Source: Penelope pileata
Lineage: Eukaryota; Chordata; Aves; Galliformes; Cracidae
Direction: 5' to 3'
Length of the DNA: 64,000 nucleotides
NCBI GenBank assembly: GCA_013396635.1
Contig: WBMW01004965.1
Span: 537,295 to 601,294, forward strand
Shown here: one piece after another, positions 15,596 through 30,000 of the stretch
Layout: the number at the start of each line of letters is the position of its first letter
Position numbering within the stretch: the stretch's first letter is position 1
The notes under the pieces: generated by a model
The model's database searches: none
What the model was told of the DNA's origin: nothing
What the model saw: the letters and a program-made list of their open reading frames with translations, nothing else
Translations under genes and position numbers: made by a program

Positions 15596-17376
15596 TCGGA
15601 TCTTAAAAACCACTCCAGTCTTGAAACTGGTTTCCTGCTGCTTAAAGTACTCTGGTGGCAGAACTGCCTTTTCTTGGCAAAAGGATGATAGGACAGAGTG
15701 CTTTTTTCTTCTCTGCAGATGGTAAGTTTGGCCATTCTCATTTCCTGCAGTAAGCAAAGGGTAAAGCGTATTACTGAAGGCAATTTATCCAAATGCCTCT
15801 TGAACACCGGTGCTGGGCTCCAGCGCTGAGCAGCCCTGTGCCTGTTGTGCCAGGCGTCCAGGTGGCGTTCTGGCCTTGATCATGCACCGTGCAAAATGGT
15901 GGTGGCAGCTCTGCCTCTACCTCAGGCAACGGAGGAACTGGGGAGGTAGGGTGTGGAGTGCTAGTTCTTGACACAGGACACCTCGAGTCCGTGCATGAGA
16001 AGATGCAGAGTTGTCACCTTCCAGGACAGTGCTCAGCCACCAGCCTGACAGCAGTTTGTGGGCACAGGCTTTTGTCATCTCTCACATCAAGGCTGTTGAT
16101 GAAAATGTGCTGTGATCCCATAGGTAGAACACTGGCAGGGGTCTCTCCTGAGTGCAGAGGGAGGTGGACAACATGTGGAGATGACAGAGCCATTATCATC
16201 TACGCAACCGTGTCTGGTAGCTGTAATGAACACCAGCACCACCCTTGACTCAGGATCACTCAAAGTTAAGCTTTAACTTGCTATTGCAGTGTCATCTTCC
16301 ATGTAGCTACCGAATAGTAAAGAAATACTCAAAGAAATGAATTATTTTAAGTTCTATCGCACTCCAAAAGGTGCAGGGCCAAGTTTTATGTAAAAAAGCC
16401 TGGTAACAGTGTGCTGTTTGATGCTGTGATGGCAAGGCCATCAGGCTTGGTGCTTAAGTCAACACTCTACCTGCACCTCACAGCTGGGTAGCAGACCCAG
16501 GCCTTAATTTGGTTGTGTTTTCTCTGAAACTATTTCTTAAATCTTTTGATGTTGCTGTTCCCTGCAGTTCTGGTGACTTTTTCCTCTGATGTCCAACGTT
16601 GTAACAAGGCAGAAAAAAGTATTTCCAATAAAATGTCAACAGTGCATAACATGGACACAAAACACTTTGGTTTGTAAAGCTGAGTTTTGGTCTCTAGGAC
16701 ACCTCTTTTTTTTAATTATATCTTCAACAATCTGGCATCTGCTAAGTGCTTCAGTGGGACACTTGTAACTGCAGTTTTGTGACTGAATACAACAGTAAGC
16801 TGTCCATGAACAGACTGTCACATGTCTAGTATGTATCAAAAGAATGCGAGTGCTTCATGATTCAAAAAGCCCTCCTTCATGAAAGAATCTCAGCTTCCGT
16901 GACCATAGGGATGACAAGTTAATGGATCCATTTGCACCGTGTGGATAAGGATTTATCCATGAAATTCCCCTAAATGTTCATGTGAGTTGTGTAGCTGAAT
17001 CCCAGACTTGCCATGCTGAAACTTACCCTAACTCTCCAAGGAGAAGGTGCTAATTGGATTGCTGAGTTTAAATCCTTCAGCTAGTCAGTCTATGGAAAGG
17101 ATTTAGCACTGGCTCTGTAAAAGGCTTTACATAGCTTTGCAGTGCAGTGCAGGGGAAGGTTTTTTTTTCCCTTTTCTTCTTGTGATTAATTGTGAGGCTT
17201 GAGGTGACAGGAGACATAATGAAATTCATAAATGCCAAAGGCCGTCCCTAGTCACATTCCTGGCTGTTGGTTTAAGTTAGAAACTGACAGAAGTGTGAAC
17301 AAATCAAGGTTGCTCTGATAGCCTTTCAGTTACAGGGAAGAAAAAGTAACTGACAATGAGAAACCACTGGAGGTGG

Positions 17377-17382
17377 TTTAAT
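17377..17382 (-). terminator. Candidate GNB1L polyadenylation signal (ATTAAA on - strand)
   Basis: The + strand tttaat reads ATTAAA on the - strand, about 450 bases downstream of the GNB1L stop. No AATAAA was seen on the - strand between it and the stop codon. No strong downstream GU-rich element is obvious, so this is only a candidate. Confidence 0.25.
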
Positions 17383-17830
17383 GGGTATAAATTCTCACAA
17401 AAGAGTGATATTTTACACTGATACAGATTCTTAGATACATAAATGACTTACAAACAGACACATTCTGCCCCCACAGCAGTCTGAGAGATTCCAGTCCTTT
17501 TTCCAGAAATTGGCCCAAGTTATTTTAGCAACCTGCCAAAGAAAAGCTGTTGCAAAACCTGTAGCAGAACTCCAAGTGACTTGTCCCCTGTCTTTGTTCA
17601 TGACCGGCCTTGTTCCGCTTGTTATAAATTTTAGAATTCAGTTCCCCTCTCTGGGAGACAGAGCTTGCCACGTGAACAAGCAGCATAAAAAATTAATCAA
17701 GTGATTTCCAGGGACTGTCACCTCAGCCTGGAAAAACATTCTACTACTTCCCCAGATCCAGGTTTGAATTCCAGTGTAAAGAATTGCTTCCCCAATCCTA
17801 CTTTCCTAGTCCATGGCAGTGAAGAACATG
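17383..17830 (-). other. Probable GNB1L 3' UTR
   Basis: Sequence following the TGA at 17831-17833 on the - strand, up to the candidate ATTAAA signal. No coding content. Confidence 0.35.
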
Positions 17831-18097
17831 TCACGTCTGAGTATATATTGACCAGATACTGATGCGGTGATCTTTTGAGCCAGCTGCCAGCAGTCTCTCA
17901 CTGGGCTTTCTGTGATCCGAGAAGGACACGCAATGGACGGTTGCTGTATGGTAGTCAAGCACTGCTAAGGGCTTCAGTTTTTTCCAGCCGAAGATCCTGA
18001 TGCGATGATCCCACCCTGCCGTTGCTAGAATCTTCTTGTCTGGACGGATGGTGACATCAGATATGCCAGCGTTGACAAGTGTGTGCGTTTTGTGAAC
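17831..18097 (-). CDS. GNB1L: GNB1L terminal coding exon 6 (WD repeats 5-6)
   Basis: The acceptor is ttctcacacag before 18097. The 267 bases encode VHKTHTLVNAGISDVTIRPD, then KKILATAGWDHRIRIFGW and end LLAAGSKDHRISIWSIYTQT with TGA at 17833-17831. Human has VTIRPDRKILATAGWDHRIR and LLAAGSKDQRISLWSLYPRA in the same places. Confidence 0.97.
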   Translation of the reverse strand, partial: VHKTHTLVNAGISDVTIRPDKKILATAGWDHRIRIFGWKKLKPLAVLDYHTATVHCVSFSDHRKPSERLLAAGSKDHRISIWSIYTQT

Positions 18098-21000
18098 CTG
18101 TGTGAGAAAGTTAGAGATGAGCTCTAATTGTTAAAACAGGCAGAAGGAAATGGAACCCTCTGGGATTTTCGGCAGAGTATCCACCCATACACACACTGGC
18201 ATCATGCAGTGTGGAGCTTTGCACCACGTGGCGGATGATGCATTAGAGAGAACGATTGACTTAGCTTGAGCCTATCTATCTCCAGCACCATTCCCTAAAA
18301 ATAAAAGCATTCCTCGTATGTTTTTAATTTATATTGCATTTAAAGCTATTTATATTTGGTCACAAGTGAAGCTCTGAGTCAAGGGTTCAAGTTTGAGAAT
18401 CAAACTATGCAGCTTTGCCCTTGCAGCTATTTTTGCATAAGCTGTGCTGTTCAGAGCTATGGCCATATATTTTCCCCACTTTTGCTATATTCCCATGCTA
18501 GGATTCTGAGCTGATCTTTAAACTACCTGCTACTTATTTCTGCTACTGTGGCCCCTCACAGAAGCCCCGGTAAGCTGTGGTAGCATTTACCAGAGTCTTG
18601 AGAAAGGAATGCTGCTAGGACTTATGTTACAGTGTCAGGAAATCTGTAGTTCTAGCACTCCTTCCCAAGAGACTTTTATTTACACCAAATACCAAGAAGG
18701 GGATTACAAACAAGTTATTGATTTCAATCTTGGAAGCCTTTTGTTACTGTTTGGAGACTGCTGGGGCACAAGCTTCTGAGGGGCACAATTAAATGGGAAG
18801 GCACTGATTTAACTTCCTTCTTGAAGCACTGGGCACAGCCCTTGAAAAGTTTTCACTTCACTGTCATGAACTTCCCTGAAACAGCGGGAAGACCCCATCT
18901 AGTACAGTTTTGCTGTTCTCACCTCAGATAACTTACATTAGTCAGCAGCCTCTCTGAAACCCATGCGGCGTGTGTTGCAATAGCCTGGCTTTGTCACAGT
19001 GTGGAAGACACCTTTGAAGTGTTTGCTGATCTTGATGTGCGGTTATGTGTAAGCACAACTAGGGATTGCAGTTGGAAACGACACATTAATGTTACCATCT
19101 GCTTAAGAATGTTTGTGTAACTAACCAGCTGGTATCAAAGCTTAATATAATTCAGTGCATGTTGCCTGTTGTTTTCCTGAGAAGGGACCACAAAGCACAT
19201 TTTTGTTTGAGCAGCTTGCTTTCATGATGGACGTTCCCCGATGCATGGTCAGTACAGGATTATAGAGAATATATTAATTGCAGATTGTGTTAACTATAAT
19301 ACTGAATTTAGAAAACTGAAACTCCAGAAACACAGGTCAGAGGTTGCTTCAGATGCAACTGAACACATCGTGGAATCTTTCAGGAACAAAGCTATGAGCA
19401 GTTATTTCCCAGCTATGTAACAACTGCCTGGCTCAAACAGCAAGACGAGCAGTCACTGAGAAGCAGGCTAAATGAAACTTGACATGCTTCTCGCCTGCTC
19501 CACGCAGTCCTCTTTTTAAACAAGACCTGACAAACGTGTCTTCGACCAATTCAGAACAGGGGTCAGCAACTTTTTCAAAGGAAGCTGTATGCAGGCTCCT
19601 TGTGGGGCTGCTACTGCAAAATTTGTGCTTTTTGCCGGCATGCATTTTCTTCCAAATTCCCCAGTTACAGTAATGTATCTTAACTTCAGTGGGATTTTTG
19701 TTGGCATCTGTATACCGGCAAGAGGAGGCATTGTTACATCACCGGCCTGGCAGATGGAAGTAAGATGGGCCTTGCTCTGTAACTGAGCTTATTAGCTAAT
19801 GGCTATAACCAGCCCTGGGTGTGGTGCTTCCCATCATTACTGTCAATTATGTGGGCAAGATCCATACAGCAAAATCAGGACGACTGGGAGAAATTGCATG
19901 TCAGCAGCAAGCTACAACTTGAAAATGAAGCCTGTAATGGTGATGCCTCTTGGCTACGGAACATGAGGGAACAGTGGGCATTTGTGCATGATTTGCAAAT
20001 ACAAGGGGTGAGAGAGAAAAACAAAGTAGAACAACTTGCTCAAGATAGTTGCAGCCAGGTGAAATCTTGTTGCCAGGATTTGGCCATCCAGTCAGTAACA
20101 GGCAAGTACTGCCGCCAAATGCATACCCACAGTGTTTCCTAACCAGAAAACCAATTTACAGTGAAGCAAATAAAGGCAAAAACAGGTGAGCTGCTTTCAG
20201 TCAGTCATGACCAAGGACACGTGTATCTACTAGCAGCTGCATTAAGAACTGTTGACATGCTGAGACCAACAGATACACTCCTCTTCTCCTTTCCTCAACA
20301 CACGCCATCTATGATTTTTCTTCTTAAAATTTGCCTCTCCTATACCCAAGTTATGTCTCTAAGCCCTATTCTTTTTAGAAAAACAGCTGATATAGCAGCA
20401 GCTCTAGCTTTAGCACTTGAGGGAAAACCTCAGTAACCCAACCAACAGACCTTGCGTGCTTACTTTCATACAAGGCTCTTCTATGATTATCAGATTTTAG
20501 CTGTTTGTTTGTTCACCTGTAGAAGCTGTTTACCCCCTATGTTATATCACAATCATCATCACTTAATTACGCTATCTCAGCCAAATCAGAAGGCTCATAA
20601 CCAATCTAGTCATTTGCTGACAGTGATGATTTCAGCAATTTTCTTGTAAAAGACAATACACCAAACTTTCCCCATAGCGATAAACTACGAAGTTACCTTC
20701 ATCATCTATTCATTGACACACTGGAACAGTGCCACTTAAAACAGAGCTGAAGTACCATCATTGCGTCATTATTTCTCCAACAGCAGATAGCTATGCACCA
20801 CATTTACTTATTAAAACCTTTTAGAATAAAAATAATGTGCCACTGAGTGGCTTTCCAACATCTACCATTACCTCAGGTAACTGGAATGCCAGAAAAAAAA
20901 ATCCCCATCTGGTTTATATTATTAATGCAATAGTTGGGGGAAAAAAAAAAACCCACAATCTACATCCTTGACAGTCTGTAGTGCTCATATGAAAGATGCA

Positions 21001-24000
21001 TTTTATTAGGGAATTCACACCATTCACGAAGCACAGAAAGATTACTTATGGTTTATAACATTTGGCATTTACATTTCTTCTGAGAAAAACGGCTGTGTCT
21101 CGGTGTGATGTGCTGAAGGTGTAACTGACCCTGCAGCTCCTGGGAATGTGAGCACCCCGTGGAAAACAATAACTGGAATATTTCAGGTGAACGTCTTATT
21201 TTTCCCGTGAGTCCTACCTGTCCCCTTGCATTGCCATTAACTTGTAAGTGTAATGTGCTGTGAAGAACAGTATTTGCATTTAGGAAAATGCCATGCTATA
21301 ATTAATATGAAGGAACAGCTTCCTTTCCCATGCCGAGTATTTGAAGCTTTAGGACGCCTGTCACGGTGTCAGATTTCTGACATTGTGGCCTTGGGAAACT
21401 CATCTTAACACCATGTTTCTTACTGAGACTTACTGCTCCCTTCAGCTTCCCTGAGCTGTGGACTCCAGGTGTGGGTGTGTGCCAACGGGGATAGAAAGGC
21501 CAAGGGGTTGCTGAGGCAAATGTGACAAAACCCAACTGTGACAATTGTGTACCAGACTCGTTAAACTCTTATCACATTTGCTCAGAACTCCCTTGCTACT
21601 TGTTCAGAATCTAGAGTGCCTCTTTTACTTCATGGCTAACTGCATGTGAAAGTTGACTTTGTCCTTCAGGACTTGGTGAGCACCCTGACTTTCAAACTTC
21701 ATCTCTGTGGGGTGTATTTATCCAGTATGTACTGGGGTCCTGGTGCCACACTGACCCTTAAGTGCCAGTTCTGTGATGATGCCTAACAGACTGTACATCT
21801 TCACAGTGTCTCCAGATGCCCAAGGAATTGCTTTTCTTCTTGTAACTGTTCAGAAAACAGCATTAACTCACCACCCTACCTAAAAAAAGTCTCCACAAAC
21901 GCTGTAACAGCAGCTGTTTTTCTTCCACAAATTGGTACACCCAGTAGCTCTCTTCTTGAAAACAATATAGGGGCACACAGGGGCAATGTGTGTTCAGGGG
22001 ACAACTACCACTTAAAAAAAAAAAATTAAGCATTCAGCAGTGGAGGGGCTATGGATGGGCCATTTTCACTTTTGAGAGCCTTTATTTACACAGTTCATTT
22101 CCACACCTAGTTAAAACCTCCTTAACCCCTTGGCACTGTTGGAACACTTGCTCAAGTTGTCCAGATTAAGCAGTATTTATTGCCTTTGACTAGCATAGAC
22201 TGAACTGGTGATTAAGAGACCCACTTCCAAACCTGCCACTCCAGGTACGCGCAGCTCAGACATAAACCGACACATTCAATTCACTTATTTTCCCTGTCTC
22301 CAGCTGGTGTCCTACAAGTGCAAGGGGAAGTTGGCTGCCTAACCCTCTTGGTGCTAGCTGGGCTATGCCTCGTCTCTTTGTGAAGTATTTCATGGAATAT
22401 TTCTTTCTTTCCCACAGCGGAAGGAAAGCTCTATCCATTCAAGCAGAACCTTTGGAAAAGCAATCCTTTGTTTCTCATTTTTGTAAGTCATTTATAACCT
22501 TTAGGACATTCTGAGAGCTGGATACTACTAGCATGATAAATGAAGCTACAGAGGCAATGGCTTGAGAAATGCTAGGCCTGTGTGCCTGTTGCAGCTTTGG
22601 TAAAACCAGAAACATGTGACAGAGTGGTTTTTTGGTTGTGTTTTTTCTTTCTTTCTTTCTTTCTTTTTTTTTTTTAAAATCCTCACCGTCTTTTGCTAAG
22701 TCTGGTCACATAGCACAAGCATTCTAACCAGTCTGTGATTAATTAGCTAGAGATCTGCAACAACTCCTCTTCATGACTAAATATTTTTTTTAGTCTATCA
22801 AACTGTTAGTGCAAAGTGGGATAAATGACACTAGAGGGCCAGTGATGCTGACCTGGAGGTTCTGTTGCTCATTGAGGCTCCAGATGCTAAGCACCTTTTC
22901 AGATGAACCCGAGATCCCTTTGGCCTTCTCCAAGTCAAAGTCAAGGCTCATCACTGGCTCCTGGTGGCAAACAAGCTGGCTCAACACTTCTCCCATTGAC
23001 AAATTCCAAAGGACCACTGATCCATCTTCATAGCCAGCCAGAAGCAACGGTTCTGAACCGCAGCTGACCTGAACAAAAGAAAATTTGAAAAGTGAATAGG
23101 CTGTTAGGAAAATTGTCACCCTCAACTAGGTTTTAGTTACAGCACCAAGAAAATAAATGAAAATGCTGACAGGTGTAAAAGTGAAAAGTTTAGAAGTCTG
23201 AACGTCAATGCTGCCAGTAATGACAAATCTTGGTATTCCTCACTTTTACAAGGTGTTATTAAGTAACTGCTGACAAGCACTTATGGCTCCTATATCAACA
23301 TATAAAATTATATATGTGATACACCTAGTATGCATCTAGCATATGCATATATATACACACATAGAAAATTACTCGAAATCCAATCTATAGCCCTGTACAT
23401 CACCTGCAAAAAGACTGCCTGAAGTCTTCAGGAGCTTTACTTCACGGCCTAAACTTCACTCGCAATCCTTAAAAATAAAAAAAATTACTTAGAGCAAGTG
23501 GCTTACCATCAAGCTATTCAAAACCATATGGACACTGAAGGGAGTGCCATGCTTAGGAGTCCAGCTGCACATTGCCACCAAGAGTGGGGTTACACACAGG
23601 GATCATTTACTGAAGTGCACGGCAGTGCTTAAAGGTAAACACTGAACCTTTCTTCAGGAATCTCTGGGCGAGTCACCAAGGGGTTAACAGGCGCCCGAGC
23701 CCCACTGTAACCAATTGAAGGCTATTTTGATTAATGATGTCACAGGCCAAAGGGCATGGCACCCTGGGCAGACACCTAATTTATTTAAGCCTCTGAAATA
23801 ACTCAAAGAAGGGAACATTACTGGATTACATGTCACACTTAAGGAAAATATTCATCATTGCTCCAGCCAAAAGACTAATGACCCTGTAAGCAGTAACTGG
23901 TTGTGTGAGTGAAGATGCAAATCCCTAATGCAAAGCAACTAAAAAACAGGCATCTGCTAATGCCAGTTATTTCTTTAATGGGAGAGAAAACCCACCAAAA

Positions 24001-27000
24001 TAGATATTGGGATTATGACCACCTCCTGCAGGGACACCTCAACCTAAGAAACGATCCAATAGCTTATTCAGTTATTTCCAAACCCCTGATACAAATATTT
24101 CCAAATCTGTCTGATCCTACAGGATTCTATTGTTTGGTGTTCAGTTCAAATGCAAGTTAAAGGATGTTTATAAAAAAATCTTTTTTACTGGCATTGCATT
24201 ATTGAGTGAGGTTCTTCAAACTGCCTAGCTGTCAGTGGCACGAGACAAACCTGCACTGACCAACGGCTCGCCATCACTATTAATGGCTCTGACTATTACC
24301 CCACTGGTTATTATTTGTTCTGGGGGAGTTAAACTAACAGGAGATGGGTGGGCTAGGTACTAAGAGTGCTGAGTAAAAGTCTGATGCTCTTTCTCAGATT
24401 TATTCAGCCCAAAGAACTGTTTCAATGAGGAATGAATCTCACTGTGCAGGGAATAAAATTGTCCTTTAAAATAAGGAAACCAAAGGGAAATCTCCATCTT
24501 TCCAAGCAGGTCTGCCCACACCTCAAATCCTGCCTGAGTCTCATTCCTTACTTTAAGGTTCCTTTTTTTGAAAAGGCAGTGACCGTGCTCTGGCTGGAAA
24601 GGCTCCCAGCGCAGGTCTTCCACAACGCCCAGAAACGGGTACAATCTTTCTGTCAATTTCCTTTTTTGTTAAAGTAATAAAGCATCAGAGCAACGAATAC
24701 AAGTGTCAAATACATGCAGATTAAAATGTTAAATCACCAGGTATTTTGGATGGAGAGTACCTTTTTTAAAAAAAATATTTGGGAAAAATACAAATAAAGA
24801 TTTGAATTAAATGAACGTTCCAGATTTTCTTTATACCTAAAAAGGGTTACAGCCTTCTCACAAGTACTTCAATTAAGTTTTAGAAAGCCCCCAGTTTGGG
24901 CATAACACAAACAAAAAAACAAGTATTGTTTGCTCTTCTATGAGCACATCACTCCTCTAGAGCCCTGGAGCAAAAATATTTATGTTTCTGCTGCAGGTAT
25001 CTCAGCTTAGATTTGAAAAACGGTAAGTTGCAAGTGAGGTCTAAGAGTGGTCTGTTTTAAACATAAAGTATTATTTTCTGTGAAATCAAGGTCTCCTACA
25101 CTTTTCCTTCTTGATTTGCTCAAACTACATGAAGTGTGTAATGTTGTAGTGAATACATATAACTGAATGTAAATAACAGCTATTGAAAGATCAGGGAAGC
25201 TCTCGGTCTGATGCCTGGACTCATCAAGGAGTGCTTCACAACAGCCCGTTTATCTCTGGTACCAAAAATGGACACTTCTGGAGAGAAGCCTTTATGTTCT
25301 GACTGCAGTGGAAAATTGACATTGTAAATCACTGTTCTTCCTAAACAGAAGTTTGTTGTTGCTTTTGGATAACTGTCAAGGAAGGAAGAAAAGGTGATCT
25401 GCTGTCAACTCAACAGGAATAATTGCTGTAGTTTATATAAAGTAATAACTCTGCATTTCCAGTTTCTACATGTATTGTTCCTGTTGAATTATTTTGCTTG
25501 CACCATTACACAACACGATGCCTTCCCCAAGGAGTGCAAAAAATTTGAAGGAAGACTATCCTTGCTCCTGCAAATCCTACCCCACCCAATTAGTAATAGC
25601 AGGAAGGTGTGAAGCTGAAGGGACAATGTATTTAAGAATAGGAACCTTCAAAAGGAAAAAAAAAATGAAAGAACACCTTGAACACTTTAAGGACAGACCT
25701 AGTCAAATGAGAGGAAAGAAAGTTTCAAAACAAAAGAAACTGCTGCTAGAGATTTAACTTATTAGAAGACGCTAATGTGGCTTGATCACAAATATAAGCT
25801 CAGTAAAGTTTCTAATTCATGCTGCTGCTAGTAAGGTGTATTGCTTCCCTGATACATGGATCTTTTTTTTTACTGGAATGCAGAAAAACATGGTACATGG
25901 CTGTAGTCCCCCAACTCTTGTTGGACAACAACCTTATGGATACTTCCTACACACCATTCTGTGGCATTCTCCATGTCAGTCTCTGTTGCAGCTTGCTAAT
26001 TTACTGTGCCATAAGCAACATCAAATAGTCTCTTAGGCAACATATTGCCCGTAAGTGATGGGCTGGGGAGTGCTCGTCTCCTGGGTATGTCTGTATTGCC
26101 CAATGCAGAGATGTACAAAGAAACCCTGAACTGCCTCTATTCAGGAAGGGGTGCAGCTGGGTTAGCTGTGTTCTGCTGCTTTTTTGGTTAGGGGTTACTC
26201 AGCGACCTACTTCAATGAAACCACGAAACAGAACAGAGAGTATCACTTTGGGATACCACCTGTAATTATTTGCCCTTAAAGAGTATCCTTCTCCCCCATG
26301 CTTTTAACCTGGGCTGAGCAAATTTGTAAAAAAGCACAAATACAGCTGTGAGACTGTAAGGGATGATCTGTCCTTGTTTGTTGCAGTCTAGGAAGTTGTG
26401 GTGACTCCCCAAAGCCAAAATTTGCATGGAGTAATTCACCTCCCCCAGTTCTCAGTCTTCTGCTTTATCCCCACTGGCAACAAAAACTACATAAAAACAA
26501 GATTCTGCACCTGCTCTGCTTCCTAGAGAAACAGCAATGTTAGAACATGTGGAAAACATGGCAAGACAAAGGATTTTTTGTACAGACAACAAAATTTTCA
26601 ACGTTGTACACTTCCTCAGTTATCTTCATCTTATTAAAATATGTCCAGGAGACAGAAAACCACATTCGCTCCATTGAGTACTGAACACTGACTGCCTTTT
26701 TAGAATAAACTTTGTTTAATAAGAGCCTAATCGGTCTATTTAATTATTATTTTTTTTCCCCCTAGCTAATTACACCACGGGACTTGAACTGTGGCCTCTC
26801 CTACTTTTGCCTCAAGTCAGCAGTTGAATTCCTCTGGACTTCACTCTGTTCAGGGCCTTGAGTGAAGATGCTAATGCCTGAAATTCACAACTGATTAGTC
26901 CTTTCTTCAGCTGAAACCAATACAAATCTTCAGATGAAACTGCAGGGAATAATGTAGTTGAAATCAGCTCAGATGGTGCTGCAGACCTGCAACAGTATGT

Positions 27001-30000
27001 GGTCAGGGCGTTAAATGAGGGAGTCAGCTTTGCGACCAATTCTTCTGGGATTTAAAGCCAAGCACCGGAACTCCTCTCTCTCTCTACTGCCACCTTCTTG
27101 TACTACTTGCCTTTCTCTGCTGACATCCCACAAACATTATTTGCTAAATGCTCTGCAAATGTTTTGTGCTTTTTCATTAACTGTTTTCATTTACCTTTTT
27201 GTCCAAAGCCAATATAACCATAAATTTTTGTTCTTATTGTGTGCCTGTAATAGAAATGTTCATAGCGTGCTTCCTTATCCTGAGGGCATTGAAGTGAATG
27301 TAACCTACCATTAAAATCACTGTTTTTAAGTAACCCCATCATTTCTCATCATTCTTAATACAGCGAGAAACCGTATCAAACAACTGGCTTTAGTAAGTCA
27401 CTCATTTTCCTCTTGATTGATGCAAAAACTCTATCTATCCTAAGGATATAAAGCTTTCCCTAAATATTTGCAAATCTTCCATTAAAGCTTGGAAAGCTCT
27501 GAAAGTTACATTAACGATGTTCACAAATCTTTCCCCCCTTTAATAGTATAATTACTTGATAGGTTTGATAATAAATCAAAATCCAAGTGAAGAAAGATTC
27601 ATGTGCTTCATATAAAATGAATCACAGGGAAAACATTTCACAATTAGCAGGCGCTCTTGCCTTACCTGCCATAACTTCAGACACATGGGCATGCCCAGCT
27701 TGGCACCCACCTCTGGCTTCAAGGTACAGACTGACGTCTTGGATGGCAGCTCCAAAACCTGAACCTTACATCAGGAAAACAAGAGTATTTGGTCAGGCTC
27801 CAGGTCAAAATTCTGCTGTGAAAAACACAAGTCTTTTAAGGTAATTAAGGCCAGTGTAAGTACTTGAGTAAAAGCTGTCTGGAGGAAACTGGGGACTAAA
27901 TGTTAAGTTAGAGCTGTAGGGGAATCTACAGGTATCACAATAAATGCAGTTTTATGAAAGACCAGGCAGAACTGCTAGAATATAACATCATCTGCTTCCG
28001 CCCTTCGAATTCATCTGCATTTTATAGTCTTTGCATAGAGTAGATGATGCTGTGCATACAACAGGTAACAATGCAGACCGCTTAACCTGAAGGTGCTTCC
28101 CTGCTTCCTCTCTCTGTTGTTGTATTCAGTTGTCAACACTTACATTGTCTCCTCTGTTCTGACATGGTAACACAGAGCTTGTGTGGACATACAGCCACGG
28201 CATATATCTAACGTGGATTTTTTATTTACTGGTTGACTGCACTAGCAAAACTGAAAACCTCAGAATCATATGCTAATGCAGGCTGGAGCACTGGCAGCAT
28301 ACAGGTATTTTTACTACAATATTGTCTGACCCTGCTTTGAATAGGGTCAGACAGTATTGTGCTTAACACCTGCTCCCTGTCTACATAGCAGCCTCTACTT
28401 TTGCTTGCACTGATGGTAATGAATTATGGGTCTGTCTTTAAAAAAAAAAANNNNNNNNNNNNNNNNNNNNNNNNNNNNNAAAAAAGTGGGATAAGAAGTG
28501 TTTCCTCTGCCAAGGAAGTAGCTCATTTCCACCTCAGGATAATGGCAGGCAAGATCAGGGGAGTCTACCTTTGCAATTTGGCACTGGAAGGTTTTTAGTC
28601 TCTTGACTGGCACAAAAGTGCCTTATTCTGGGCTGATTCTTGAGCCTGGAACTACGCAGAAAGAGGTATCATATAGAATGGCTTAGGCTGGAAGGGACCT
28701 TAAAATCATCTTGTATCAAAAACTTGCTTCCAGGAACTTTTTTTTTTTCATACTGCTCTTTCTCAGATGCATACTTAATCAATGAGGAGATCTTTTATTT
28801 TAATTAAATAAGCAATAGTCAACATTATCTCATAAAAATAAAGGACTTCAAATATTTGATAAATCCAGCATCACCAGCCACTCTGGGTTATTTCAGAATG
28901 TGCAAAGGCCCAACAGTGCTGTTGGACAGCCCCAGACACGCGAATTTCCTTAAGCATCTGAGATGAGGAATTACACAAATATGGCTCCTCCGGGAGCCAT
29001 CAATCAAGACCACGGCAGCTGCAATGGCTTTCCAATCCCATACCTTCAGTTCAAAGCTTGCCAGAACATCTTCCTATTTCTAGAGATTGTCAGCTAGCCT
29101 GCCAAAAGCCAGCTGCACTCTAGGACTTCAAGCTGACAATGTACTAAACACAATATACAGAACGCTTTCTAAAGGCAGTTAGCAATGGAGCAGGAAACTA
29201 TTCTCCAGATTTGAGGGACGGAGACTACAGCAGAGAGCCATCCAATGTGCAGACCATACCTATTAGCAGACCGAGGTTTGATCATCTGGGAGTTCTGGTT
29301 CTTTGGAGCTATGCTCTTTAACAAAAGACTGTTTTCTTGGCAACTTTCTCACTATCAACGTAATGACCAAGTTAGCTATTGCAGGAAATGAGCTGTAAAT
29401 ATGAAGATGACCCACTCCCATCTTGTGCCTTTCATCACTGGCTCCCTAAAGGGCATTGCCTGCTAGACCACAAGAAAATGATTCTATGAAAACCAAACTG
29501 TAACTTTTAGATAACAAGGAAGGATAAATGCACTTCTGCCGGTTAAAAAAAAAAAAAAAAGATAAAAAGCCACTCCTTTATCTTGACTGAAAAGGGAAGA
29601 CCTGGTATAAGGGCTACAGTTGAGCTTGCAAAGGACAAAAGAAAACAAAGATTAGAAGAGTTTTTTTGCAGAAGGCAGTCAGGCATGAGCTGCCTGTGCT
29701 AGACTGACAGTTCCAGAGATTGCCTGCATTAGAGGCAACTGAGCCTTAGAAATAAATGCTATTTCATATATTTTGACAACTGTAACCTAAAACTTGAAGT
29801 TCTGTGTTTATATTGGTTTTGCTTAATAGGAGAAAGATTTTCCTTTGCCTGAGGTTAATAGTGTTCCTGGGTGGCTAAAACTGGCCACAAGGAAACACAC
29901 CCTTTTTCTTTTTCACATTAATAAAGCTTTTAACATGTTTCTGGCAAATTGGCAAGAAATGTGCATGTAACTCATAATTGGTGATTTAAATGCAATCATG

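Larger units (their letters stand above)
5741..17376. other. Intergenic region between TBX1 and GNB1L 3' ends
   Basis: About 11.6 kb without any exon that I can recognise on either strand. CpG-rich DNA fades out by about 6.3 kb, and the rest is ordinary AT-moderate sequence. Noted inside: G11 at 6256-6266, the tgtagata array at 7303-7343, a small CpG-dense patch at 9410-9600, the palindrome ATGCAATTGCAT at 13957-13968 and G13 at 15583-15595. The open frames at 8.4-9.7 kb and 15.4-16.2 kb have no family motif and look fortuitous. Confidence 0.6.
18098..22852 (-). other. GNB1L intron 5
   Basis: About 4.76 kb, GT-AG. It holds simple repeats (poly-A near 20941 and 22015, TTTC units at 22647-22670) and a possible hAT-like terminal sequence at 19556. 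No coding exon recognised. Confidence 0.8.

Noticed and set aside
15369..16248. Possible exon of an unknown gene (118-119 codon frames)
   Set aside because: No family similarity recognised, interrupted by a G13 run, and no consistent splice sites. It may be an old repeat remnant.
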